From an uncultured Collinsella sp. (GTDB taxonomy: Bacteria > Actinomycetota > Coriobacteriia > Coriobacteriales > Coriobacteriaceae): 10,793 bases of DNA. This document shows positions 5,170-10,793 of the stretch, in pieces. The translations under genes were made by a program, and so were the position numbers. The notes beneath the pieces were generated by a model. It was not told the origin of the DNA and made no database searches. It saw only the letters and a list, made by a program, of their open reading frames with translations. Within the stretch, counting starts at the first letter, position 1. Every line of letters starts with the position of its first letter. The stretch lies in NCBI GenBank assembly GCA_900551635.1, contig URWQ01000030.1:1-10793 (forward strand), in the 5' to 3' direction.

Positions 5170-7149
5170 TTAGTCAACTGGATTGAGCGCGTCGATCTGC
5201 GCAAGCCACAGACGCGAGCTAGCGTCACTCGGCATACGCCAATCGCCGCGCGGGCTGAGCGTCACCGAGCCCACCTTGGGACCATCGGGCAGGCAGCTGC
5301 GCTTAAACTGCTGGGCAAAGAAGCGACGGTAGAACGTACGTAGCCACGTGTGGACGGTCTCAGCGTCGTAGACGCCCTCGAAGCTCTTGAGCGCCATGCG
5401 GTAGATCTTGCCCGGCTCAAAGCCAAAACGCAGCAGATAGTAGAGGAAGTAGTCGTGCAGCTCGTACGGGCCCACCAAATCCTCGGTCTTCTGTGCAATC
5501 TCGCCGTCGCCCGTGGGCGGCAGAAGCTCGGGGGACACCGGCGTATCGAGGATATCGAGCAAGACCTCGGCAATGCGCCCGCCAAAGACATCGGCGGCAT
5601 AGCGCACCAGATGGCGCACAAGCGTCTTGGGCACGCTCGCGTTGACGGCGTACATGCTCGTGTGGTCGCCGTTATAGGTAGCCCAGCCGAGCGCCAGCTC
5701 CGACAGGTCGCCCGTGCCAATGACAAAACCGCCAGCCTGGTTGGCCAAATCCATCAGAATCTGCGTACGCTCGCGCGCCTGGCTGTTCTCGTAGGTCACG
5801 TCCTGCACGGTCGGATCATGCTCGATATCCTTAAAGTGCTGCTCCACGGCAGCATGGATCGAGACCTCGCGAAAGCTCACGCCTAGGTCGCGAGCGAGCG
5901 ACTCGGCATTGGACTTGGTGCGGTGCGTCGTGCCAAAGCCGGGCATGGACACGGCCGTGATACCGGTGCGCGGCAGGCCCAAGGCGTCGAACGCACGCAC
6001 GGTCACGAGGAGCGCCAGCGTGGAATCGAGGCCGCCCGAAAGGCCGATGACGGCCGCCTTGGTGCCCGTATGGGCAAGGCGGGTCTTGAGGCCGGCGGTC
6101 TGCAGGTCGAGGATAGTCTCGCAACGCTCAGCCAGATCACCGTGGTCGGCCGGCACAAAGGGAGCGCGGGGGAAGACTCGGTCGATGTCGAGCGCATCGC
6201 GCAGGACAGGTTCTTCGGCCAGTACGCCCTCAAACGAAAACTCAACGGTCGCGGATTCCGGCGCATCGTCGGTGCGCGTCCACGTCGTCGAGCGACGGCG
6301 CTCGGAAACCAGGCGGTCAAGGTCAACGTCGGCGATGGCCATATCGCAGGTAAGCAGTTTGGTCGCGGCGAGCTTGGAGCCGTTTTCGTAGACGAGGTTC
6401 TCACCCGCAAAGACCATGTCGGTCGTGGACTCGCCCTCGCTCGCGTCCGCGTAGGCATAGGCGCAGTACAGGCGCGCGCTCTGATTGGAGATAAGGCTGC
6501 GGCGGTAATCTGCCTTACCGATAATCTCGTCCGAGGCCGACGGGTTGAGAATCACCGTCGCACCGGCAAGCGCCATCTCGGTCGAAGGGGGCGCCGGCAC
6601 CCACAGGTCCTCGCAGACTTCAACGCCCAGCACCATATCCTCGGCACCCTCATCACAGCAGCGGTAGACAAGCCCCGAACCCAGCGGAACCGGACCCTGA
6701 CCGGCAAATTCAACCCACACGGGATCCGCAGGCGACGGAGCAAACCAGCGACGCTCATAGAACTCGCCATAGTTGGGCAGATACTTCTTGGCCGTGAGGC
6801 CCAAAAGCTCGCCCGCGCAGCACACGGCGGCGCAGTTGTAGATGTTTTCTGCCACCGCAACGGGCAAGCCAACGGTAAAGACGATCGGCAGCTCACGGGT
6901 TTCATCGAGGATGTGCACCAGCGCTGCTTCGCAGGCATGCAGCAGCGTGCGGTTATGGAACAGATCGGCCGCGGTATAGCCAGTCAGATTAAGCTCGGGC
7001 AACACCAACGCGCGAACGCCGCGCCCGGCAGCATCGCGAACAGCCGCCAGCGCAACCTCGGCATTGCCCTCGACATCGGCCACGCGAATCTGCGGCGACG
7101 CCGCCGCCACACGCAAAAAGCCATCAGACTGAGAAAGGTGAAGATTCAT
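5170..7149 (-). CDS. nadE: Glutamine-dependent NAD+ synthetase
   Basis: This 659-residue two-domain enzyme makes NAD+ from deamido-NAD+, ATP and glutamine in the cytoplasm, the last step of NAD biosynthesis. The N-terminal nitrilase-type glutaminase domain (about residues 12-280) shows the Glu52-Lys121-Cys179 triad in LPELNLTGY, KKYLPNYGEFYERRWF and EVCEDLWVP. The C-terminal synthetase domain (about 340-650) carries the ATP-pyrophosphatase P-loop GLSGGLDSTLAL with SGGLDS at 371-376, and GTGDLSELALGW further on. Length and arrangement match the long actinobacterial type, and no key residue is missing. The ATG at 7149 has GGGAG seven bases upstream. The earlier in-frame start at 7176 overlaps that ribosome binding site and adds nine residues, so it is rejected. 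The gene is transcribed divergently from the membrane protein gene to its right. Confidence 0.96.
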   Translation of the reverse strand: MNLHLSQSDGFLRVAAASPQIRVADVEGNAEVALAAVRDAAGRGVRALVLPELNLTGYTAADLFHNRTLLHACEAALVHILDETRELPIVFTVGLPVAVAENIYNCAAVCCAGELLGLTAKKYLPNYGEFYERRWFAPSPADPVWVEFAGQGPVPLGSGLVYRCCDEGAEDMVLGVEVCEDLWVPAPPSTEMALAGATVILNPSASDEIIGKADYRRSLISNQSARLYCAYAYADASEGESTTDMVFAGENLVYENGSKLAATKLLTCDMAIADVDLDRLVSERRRSTTWTRTDDAPESATVEFSFEGVLAEEPVLRDALDIDRVFPRAPFVPADHGDLAERCETILDLQTAGLKTRLAHTGTKAAVIGLSGGLDSTLALLVTVRAFDALGLPRTGITAVSMPGFGTTHRTKSNAESLARDLGVSFREVSIHAAVEQHFKDIEHDPTVQDVTYENSQARERTQILMDLANQAGGFVIGTGDLSELALGWATYNGDHTSMYAVNASVPKTLVRHLVRYAADVFGGRIAEVLLDILDTPVSPELLPPTGDGEIAQKTEDLVGPYELHDYFLYYLLRFGFEPGKIYRMALKSFEGVYDAETVHTWLRTFYRRFFAQQFKRSCLPDGPKVGSVTLSPRGDWRMPSDASSRLWLAQIDALNPVD

Positions 7150-7230
7150 AAGAATGCTCCCGTGCGTAGACGCCATTCACAACAATTAGCAAGTCCTATT
7201 GTAGTTCAACCGCCGGGTGGAACCGCATCC

Positions 7231-7243
7231 CACCAACTTGGTG
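7231..7243. promoter_or_regulatory. Perfect palindrome in the divergent promoter region
   Basis: CACCAA-C-TTGGTG is a 13-base perfect inverted repeat in the 203-base gap between the divergent nadE and membrane-protein genes. Its place and shape suit a dimeric repressor or activator site. CCACC within it can alternatively pair with the nearby GGTGG at 7216-7220. On the minus strand a TACAAT at about 7200-7205 could be a -10 box for nadE; no convincing -35 was found for either direction. Confidence 0.4.
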
Positions 7244-7352
7244 AGCAATTGATGAGTTGATGGTATCTGTTAAATGTCACGTACGATTCACATCTGGTGG
7301 GTACCCTGATGGCTACACGAAACGAAGCAGATTTACACCGGGAGGACCCCGT

Positions 7353-8306
7353 ATGACAACCAAGTACACCGACGCGCCGCGCACGCGCGTCATGACGCCG
7401 GCATCGCTCAACAACGGCGTACACGAGAACCATTCCATTGGACAGACCATGGCCATCGCGCCCAAAAAGGGCCTGTTCGACGACATTTCCATTCCCCAGA
7501 TCATCGCCGGCGCCGCAGCTGCCGCCACGAGCGTGGCGCTTGCTTCAAAGATCGGCATTGCCGGCTCGGTGATTGGTGCCGCTGTGAGCTCAGTCATCAC
7601 TGTTGTGTCCTCGCAGGTCTATCGCCACTTTATCTCCGCCAGCGCCGAAGCAATCAAGGGCACGCATGCCGCTGTCGACTCCCCTGCCGGCGCCTACGAG
7701 CCCGTTGAGCCCGATGTCGAGGAGCACCTAGGTGGCGCCGCGACCACGCAGGAGATGCGCCAGGTTGCGGGACGCGCGACCACGGCGCGCGTCGCCCCCA
7801 ACAGTCTGCGCGCCAAGGCGGCGGCAGAGCGCAGCCAGACACAAAAGAAGGTCATCGTCTTCTCGATCGCCATCGCCATCGTCGCGGTCATCGCCTGCGC
7901 CGGCGCCATCCTTATCACCACTGCCGGTGAGGGTCTGGGCGAGCGTCCCGAGCCAATCCTGTCGTCGCGCACGACCGAGAGCGATGCAAATGGCAACACT
8001 CAGCCGCAGGATCAGCAGGCACAGACGGACGACACGCAAGACAGTCCTACCTCTGCCAATTCGTCCTCGAACACCCAAAACCAATCGCAGGGCACCGATT
8101 CCTCTACGGCCAACAGTGGCACGCCGTCCGGCACGACCGACTCAAGCCAAACGACTGACGGTTCACAGCCGAACACGGGAGGCCAGACGAGCGACACCAC
8201 GTCGGGAACGGGCACGGCAGACAGTAACAACACCAACAGCTCAAGCGGAACCGCTTCCGGCACGGCATCTGACAACTCGAGCCAAGGCACGGCATCGGGC
8301 AACTAA
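7353..8306 (+). CDS. Membrane protein with two hydrophobic segments and a Ser/Thr/Asn/Gly-rich tail
   Basis: I do not recognise the family of this 317-residue protein. It has a hydrophilic N-terminus, then an Ala/Gly/Val-rich hydrophobic region at about residues 48-90 (possibly a helical hairpin or glycine-zipper segment). A charged section rich in Ala and Arg spans 91-166, followed by a clear single membrane helix at about 167-190 (KVIVFSIAIAIVAVIACAGA). A roughly 125-residue tail made almost wholly of Ser, Thr, Asn, Gln, Gly, Asp and Ala ends the protein. The basic residues before the second helix suggest that the tail lies outside the cell and the middle inside; topology is inferred. There is no signal peptide and no LPxTG anchor. 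The ATG at 7353 follows GGGAGG by seven bases. The longer reading from 7257 starts upstream of this ribosome binding site and lacks one of its own. A terminator follows the stop. Confidence 0.85.
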   Translation: MTTKYTDAPRTRVMTPASLNNGVHENHSIGQTMAIAPKKGLFDDISIPQIIAGAAAAATSVALASKIGIAGSVIGAAVSSVITVVSSQVYRHFISASAEAIKGTHAAVDSPAGAYEPVEPDVEEHLGGAATTQEMRQVAGRATTARVAPNSLRAKAAAERSQTQKKVIVFSIAIAIVAVIACAGAILITTAGEGLGERPEPILSSRTTESDANGNTQPQDQQAQTDDTQDSPTSANSSSNTQNQSQGTDSSTANSGTPSGTTDSSQTTDGSQPNTGGQTSDTTSGTGTADSNNTNSSSGTASGTASDNSSQGTASGN

Positions 8307-8340
8307 GCACGTTTGCCTCTCATAGATAACCGACCTGTAC

Positions 8341-8378
8341 AACGGGCGCGAATCGAAAGCGGTTCGCGCCCGTTTGCC
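8341..8378 (+). terminator. Terminator hairpin after the membrane protein gene
   Basis: AACGGGCGCGAA at 8341-8352 and TTCGCGCCCGTT at 8363-8374 form a perfect 12-bp stem with a ten-base loop. The T run after it is short (GTTTGCC), so termination may be incomplete. Confidence 0.72.
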
Positions 8379-8389
8379 TTGGGCGCCGC

Positions 8390-8405
8390 CATGGCGAACG
8401 CCATG
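8390..8405. repeat. Short inverted repeat upstream of the LOTUS-like gene
   Basis: CATGGC and GCCATG are separated by GAAC, giving a six-base-pair palindrome about 14 bases before the larger one at 8419-8434. It lies where a promoter for the following gene would be expected; function is unknown. Confidence 0.3.
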
Positions 8406-8418
8406 CGATGGTAAGATG

Positions 8419-8434
8419 CTTTACATGTGTAAAG
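8419..8434. promoter_or_regulatory. Perfect palindrome overlapping the start region of the LOTUS-like gene
   Basis: CTTTACA-TG-TGTAAAG has seven-base arms with a two-base centre. Its right arm runs into the ribosome binding site AAAGAGGAGA. A TAAGAT at 8412-8417 just before it is a possible -10 box, which would put the transcription start inside the palindrome. This is the layout of a repressor operator, or of a 5'-terminal RNA hairpin that hides the ribosome binding site. Confidence 0.5.
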
Positions 8435-8446
8435 AGGAGATTTGCC

Positions 8447-9754
8447 ATGAGCAAGACAATAATTAGGCCCACGCTTTCGCTGGGCAACCACATCTATCTG
8501 TATCGCCTGCTGCGCGATGCGATTGGATGTGGCAAGCAAACGTTTATGACGCAGGTCGAGGAGGCGCTCGCCGCTGGCGACATGACCGCTTATGACCTGG
8601 GCTTCGAGTCCACGCGCGAGTTGCTCGAGGAACTCGACGACTGCATTAAGCTGACCGTCTTTAAAGGCGGCCGCCTGTATGCCACGGTCATCGCCAACGA
8701 GGCCTGGGATGCTGCGCTTGCCAAGGGCGAGGACAAGCCCAAGACCGCCAAGGGCGCCAAGCAGTCCTACAAAAAGAAAAAGCGCGGTGAGAAGGACCTC
8801 AAGGCCGTGCGCCCCAAGCACGTTAAGCGTCCCGAGCCCGAAGCCATGGTTGAAGCCGCGCCGGAACCCGAGCCCGAGACAGAGATCGAAGTCGCTATTG
8901 AGGTAACGGCAGAAGCCGAAACCGAAATCGCCGCCACGACCGATCCCAAAGTCATATCCGAGCAGGAAGCCACTGTGGAGCTCAACGAAGCGCCCAAGTC
9001 GACAACCGAAGAAGCCGCTGACCAACCCGAGCCGTCTGCGTTCCAAAACAGCGATGTCTTTGGCGACGAGGCCGAGGACGATCAGTCCGACGAGCCCACA
9101 GATCAAGACGCTACCGAGTCGGCGCCGGAACCCGAGACGCCGCAGCCCGCCATCTCGCTCACGGTCGTCTATGACCCCGAGAATGCCAATGCCGGCATCA
9201 CCACCATGGCATCCACGCCCATCGAGGCAAAGTCGAGCGTCGAGAATGAGAGCGCGACGCAGGTTGAGGTTGAAACTGAAGCTGCAGACGCGCCCGTCAC
9301 CGTGAAGCCCGCAGATTCCACAATCAAGCCGAAGACGACGCTGGAGTTCGCACCCGTCATCGAATCCGTGCCCGCCTCTGCTTGCGACCAAATTCCCGCA
9401 CCGGCACCGGCTTCGGTACTCGCAGAGGCCCCAACCCCCGCACCCGTAGCGCCCGCCATCCCCGAGGACTTCCCCGTCGATTTCGCAACCGAGGTCTTCT
9501 GCCCCGGCCCGCTTCTGCACCAGCTGTCGACCTATCTCCCCTACGGCGCCGATACCCTCGGCATTGTCGGCGAGTACTACTGGATCGCCCGCGAGCGCGG
9601 TACCATCGAGGCCGCGCGAAACCGCGCAAGCTTCCCCCTGCGCTACACGCAGGACGGCGAGCGCCACGAGGTTGCCGTGCGCATCCGCCGCAACACCACC
9701 GGCGGTCTCGGAGCCACCTGGACCATCGATAAAGTCGAAGAACCCGAGCAGTAA
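8447..9754 (+). CDS. Protein with LOTUS/OST-HTH-like N-terminus, acidic Pro-rich linker and unidentified C-terminal domain
   Basis: This 435-residue protein has four parts. Residues 11-90 look like a small winged-helix domain. The run AYDLGFESTRELLEELDD followed by a strand containing KGGRLYATV has the spacing and pattern of OST-HTH/LOTUS domains, which bind RNA or partner proteins; this match is by eye. Residues 95-130 are strongly basic (a KKKKR run) and could touch nucleic acid. Residues 130-335 are low complexity, rich in Glu, Pro, Ala, Thr and Asp, and probably disordered. Residues 340-435 form a folded domain beginning near FCPGPLLHQLSTYLPYG and ending RRNTTGGLGATWTIDKVEE, which I do not recognise. 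No membrane segment or signal peptide is present. The ATG at 8447 follows AAGAGGAGA by six to seven bases, so the reading from 8408, which lies before this site, is rejected. A strong terminator follows. Confidence 0.85.
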   Translation: MSKTIIRPTLSLGNHIYLYRLLRDAIGCGKQTFMTQVEEALAAGDMTAYDLGFESTRELLEELDDCIKLTVFKGGRLYATVIANEAWDAALAKGEDKPKTAKGAKQSYKKKKRGEKDLKAVRPKHVKRPEPEAMVEAAPEPEPETEIEVAIEVTAEAETEIAATTDPKVISEQEATVELNEAPKSTTEEAADQPEPSAFQNSDVFGDEAEDDQSDEPTDQDATESAPEPETPQPAISLTVVYDPENANAGITTMASTPIEAKSSVENESATQVEVETEAADAPVTVKPADSTIKPKTTLEFAPVIESVPASACDQIPAPAPASVLAEAPTPAPVAPAIPEDFPVDFATEVFCPGPLLHQLSTYLPYGADTLGIVGEYYWIARERGTIEAARNRASFPLRYTQDGERHEVAVRIRRNTTGGLGATWTIDKVEEPEQ

Positions 9755-9758
9755 CGAC

Positions 9759-9800
9759 AAACGGCTCAAATCCAAATCAGGATTTGAGCCGTTTTTATTT
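9759..9800 (+). terminator. Strong intrinsic terminator of the LOTUS-like gene
   Basis: AAACGGCTCAAATCC at 9759-9773 pairs perfectly with GGATTTGAGCCGTTT at 9780-9794 across a six-base loop. The hairpin is followed by TTTTTATTT and begins five bases after the stop codon. Confidence 0.93.
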
Positions 9801-9809
9801 GTTGATGTT

Positions 9810-9945
9810 GCGTAACCAACAGCGAGCGGGCCGCAAGTGCCCCAGGTTGCCGTGAAAGAGGAGCGACGCGTACTTCGGTACGCGAGCGACGGCTTGAACG
9901 GCAAGATGGGGTGCTTGCGACCCGCGCAGCGTCGAGCAGTTACGC
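9810..9945. repeat. Large imperfect palindrome with perfect UUCG-capped apex
   Basis: Two 48-base arms, 9826-9873 and 9878-9925, are complementary at 34 of 48 positions around a central TTCG. The innermost seven pairs, CGCGTAC with GTACGCG, are perfect and make a UUCG tetraloop hairpin. Outer GCGTAAC (9810-9816) and GTTACGC (9939-9945) extend the symmetry to about 136 bases. GAGCGAC occurs as a direct repeat on both sides of the apical hairpin (9861-9867 and 9884-9890). Two of the mismatches become G-U pairs in a plus-strand RNA. No plausible gene lies inside. It could be a non-autonomous mobile palindrome or a structured 3' UTR; it is not an ordinary terminator. Confidence 0.6.
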
Positions 9946-9965
9946 GGTTTGGAAAACCGCGTAAC
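9939..9965. repeat. Perfect 12-bp hairpin directly after the ettA stop codon
   Basis: GTTACGCGGTTT and AAACCGCGTAAC form a perfect 12-bp stem with a GGA loop, three bases beyond the ettA stop. On the ettA strand there is no T tract after it, so it is a doubtful intrinsic terminator, though it may protect the 3' end. Its left arm also pairs with GCGTAAC at 9810-9816 in the larger palindrome, so the two structures compete. Confidence 0.6.
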
Positions 9966-9968
9966 GAT

Positions 9969-10793
9969 CTAGTCGCGCGTCAGCTTACGGTGGATACGAT
10001 GCGGCTGGGCTGCGTCCTCGCCAAGGCGCTCGATGCGGTTGGCCTGATAGGCCTCGAAGTTGCCCTCAAACCAATACCAGTTGCCCGGATTCTCGTCGGT
10101 GCCCTCCCACGCTAGAATGTGCGTGGCGACGCGGTCCAGGAACATACGGTCGTGGCTAATGACCACCGAGCAGCCCGGGAACTCGAGCAGCGCCGCTTCG
10201 AGCGAGGACAGCGTCTCGACGTCGAGGTCATTCGTGGGCTCGTCGAGAAGCAGCAGGTTGCCGCCCTGCTTGAGCGTAAGCGCCAGGTTCAGACGGTTGC
10301 GCTCGCCACCGGAGAGTACGCCGGCGCGCTTCTGCTGGTCCTGGCCCTTAAAGCCAAAGCTCGCCACATAAGCGCGGCTCGGAACCTCAGTCTCGCCGAC
10401 CATCATGTGGTCCAGGCCATCCGAGACGACCTCCCACAGGTTCTTATCGGGGTCGATGCCAGAACGGTTCTGATCGACGTAAGAAATCTTGACGGTCTCG
10501 CCCACCTCGAGCTCGCCCGAAGTCAGCGGCTCCAGACCCACAATCGTCTTGAACAGTGTGGTCTTACCGACACCGTTGGGGCCGATGACGCCCACGATGC
10601 CGTTGCGCGGCAGGGTGAATGATAGGTCGTCGATGAGCACACGGCCATCGAACTCCTTGTGCAGGTGATGGGCCTCGAGTACCTTGTTGCCCAGACGCGG
10701 GCCCACAGGGATGCGGATGTCGGTCCAGTCGAGCTTCTGGCTTGCGCGGGCCTCGGCCTCCATCTCCTCGTAGCGAGTCAGGCGGGCCTTGTT
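9969..10793 (-). CDS. ettA: Energy-dependent translational throttle protein EttA (ABC-F), C-terminal half
   Basis: These 274 residues hold the second ATP-binding cassette of an ABC-F protein; the frame is open to the right window edge, so roughly the first half is missing. Counting from the edge, a linker with KARLTRYEEM and IRIPVGPRLGNKVLEA precedes the cassette. Walker A is GPNGVGKTT, the signature is LSGGERNRLNLAL, Walker B is LLLLDEPTNDLD with the catalytic Glu, and the H-switch is VISHDRMFLDR. The ending, HILAWEG then WFEGNFEAY, then RLGEDAAQP with RKLTRD, is typical of EttA, which binds the ribosomal E site and gates the first elongation step according to the ATP/ADP ratio. The ATPase motifs are intact. 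Other ABC-F subgroups lack this C-terminal pattern, so the subfamily call is fairly firm. Confidence 0.94.
   Translation of the reverse strand, partial: NKARLTRYEEMEAEARASQKLDWTDIRIPVGPRLGNKVLEAHHLHKEFDGRVLIDDLSFTLPRNGIVGVIGPNGVGKTTLFKTIVGLEPLTSGELEVGETVKISYVDQNRSGIDPDKNLWEVVSDGLDHMMVGETEVPSRAYVASFGFKGQDQQKRAGVLSGGERNRLNLALTLKQGGNLLLLDEPTNDLDVETLSSLEAALLEFPGCSVVISHDRMFLDRVATHILAWEGTDENPGNWYWFEGNFEAYQANRIERLGEDAAQPHRIHRKLTRD

Noticed and set aside
5923..7260. A 445-residue plus-strand open frame opposite nadE
   Set aside because: It lies antisense to the intact glutaminase and synthetase domains, has no ribosome binding site, and has the basic, low-hydrophobic composition typical of a shadow frame.
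8303..9904. A 533-residue minus-strand open frame opposite the LOTUS-like gene
   Set aside because: It is a mirror of the biased plus-strand codons, giving a Gly/Leu/Arg-rich product with no domain pattern. It also runs through a terminator and the promoter-side palindrome.
9837..10115. A 92-residue plus-strand open frame across the palindrome
   Set aside because: It starts inside the palindromic element and overlaps the 3' end of ettA in antisense. There is no ribosome binding site, and the coding look comes from the repeat itself.
1..10793. CRISPR arrays, toxin-antitoxin pairs or a dedicated defence operon
   Set aside because: No evenly spaced direct repeats, no small paired genes and no defence-type effector domains were seen. 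The ABC-F protein is a housekeeping EttA, not a defence ATPase.

Overview
The window looks like chromosome from a high-GC, fermentative Gram-positive bacterium. The best guess is the Coriobacteriia, near Collinsella. This rests on the GC-rich codon use, purine-rich GGGAGG/GGAGG ribosome binding sites, an allosteric-type L-lactate dehydrogenase, a long glutamine-dependent NAD+ synthetase, and a nucleoid-associated protein of the Gram-positive subgroup. The lineage is inferred from general resemblance, not from a database match.

Layout from left to right. (1) Bases 1-119, minus strand: the first 40 residues of an IS110-family recombinase that runs off the left edge. It is followed on its 5' side by about 160 bases of structured non-coding DNA where an IS110 bridge RNA would be expected. 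(2) A strong bidirectional terminator at 288-326 separates this from a NdpA-type 37-kDa nucleoid-associated protein (346-1350, minus). (3) A DUF2974/Mbeg1-like alpha/beta hydrolase (1462-2622, minus) is bracketed almost to the base by two same-orientation copies of a 29-bp hairpin repeat (1428-1456 and 2640-2668). (4) L-lactate dehydrogenase (2736-3686, minus) has its own terminator (2669-2704) and a long hairpin in its leader. (5) A class I/II PLP-dependent aminotransferase (3888-5051, minus) follows NAD+ synthetase nadE (5170-7149, minus). An intrinsic terminator sits directly in front of the aminotransferase ribosome binding site. (6) Divergently transcribed on the plus strand are a two-membrane-segment protein with a low-complexity Ser/Thr/Asn/Gly tail (7353-8306) and a 435-residue protein (8447-9754). 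The latter has a LOTUS/OST-HTH-like N-terminus, a basic patch, a long acidic Pro/Glu/Thr linker and an unidentified C-terminal domain. Each plus-strand gene ends in a terminator hairpin. (7) The 9801-9968 gap holds a large imperfect palindrome with a perfect UUCG-capped apex, plus a second hairpin that shares one arm with it. (8) The C-terminal half of the ABC-F translation factor EttA (9969-10793, minus) runs off the right edge.

Most genes are housekeeping and appear to be single-gene units with their own terminators. Lactate dehydrogenase (NADH reoxidation) and nadE (NAD+ supply) are linked by the pyridine nucleotide pool, but the sequence shows no shared operon. The less ordinary material lies in the spacers: the IS110 left end, the paired hairpin repeats around the hydrolase, the terminator-containing leader of the aminotransferase, and the 9810-9965 palindromic element. 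The LOTUS-like protein is the least explained gene.
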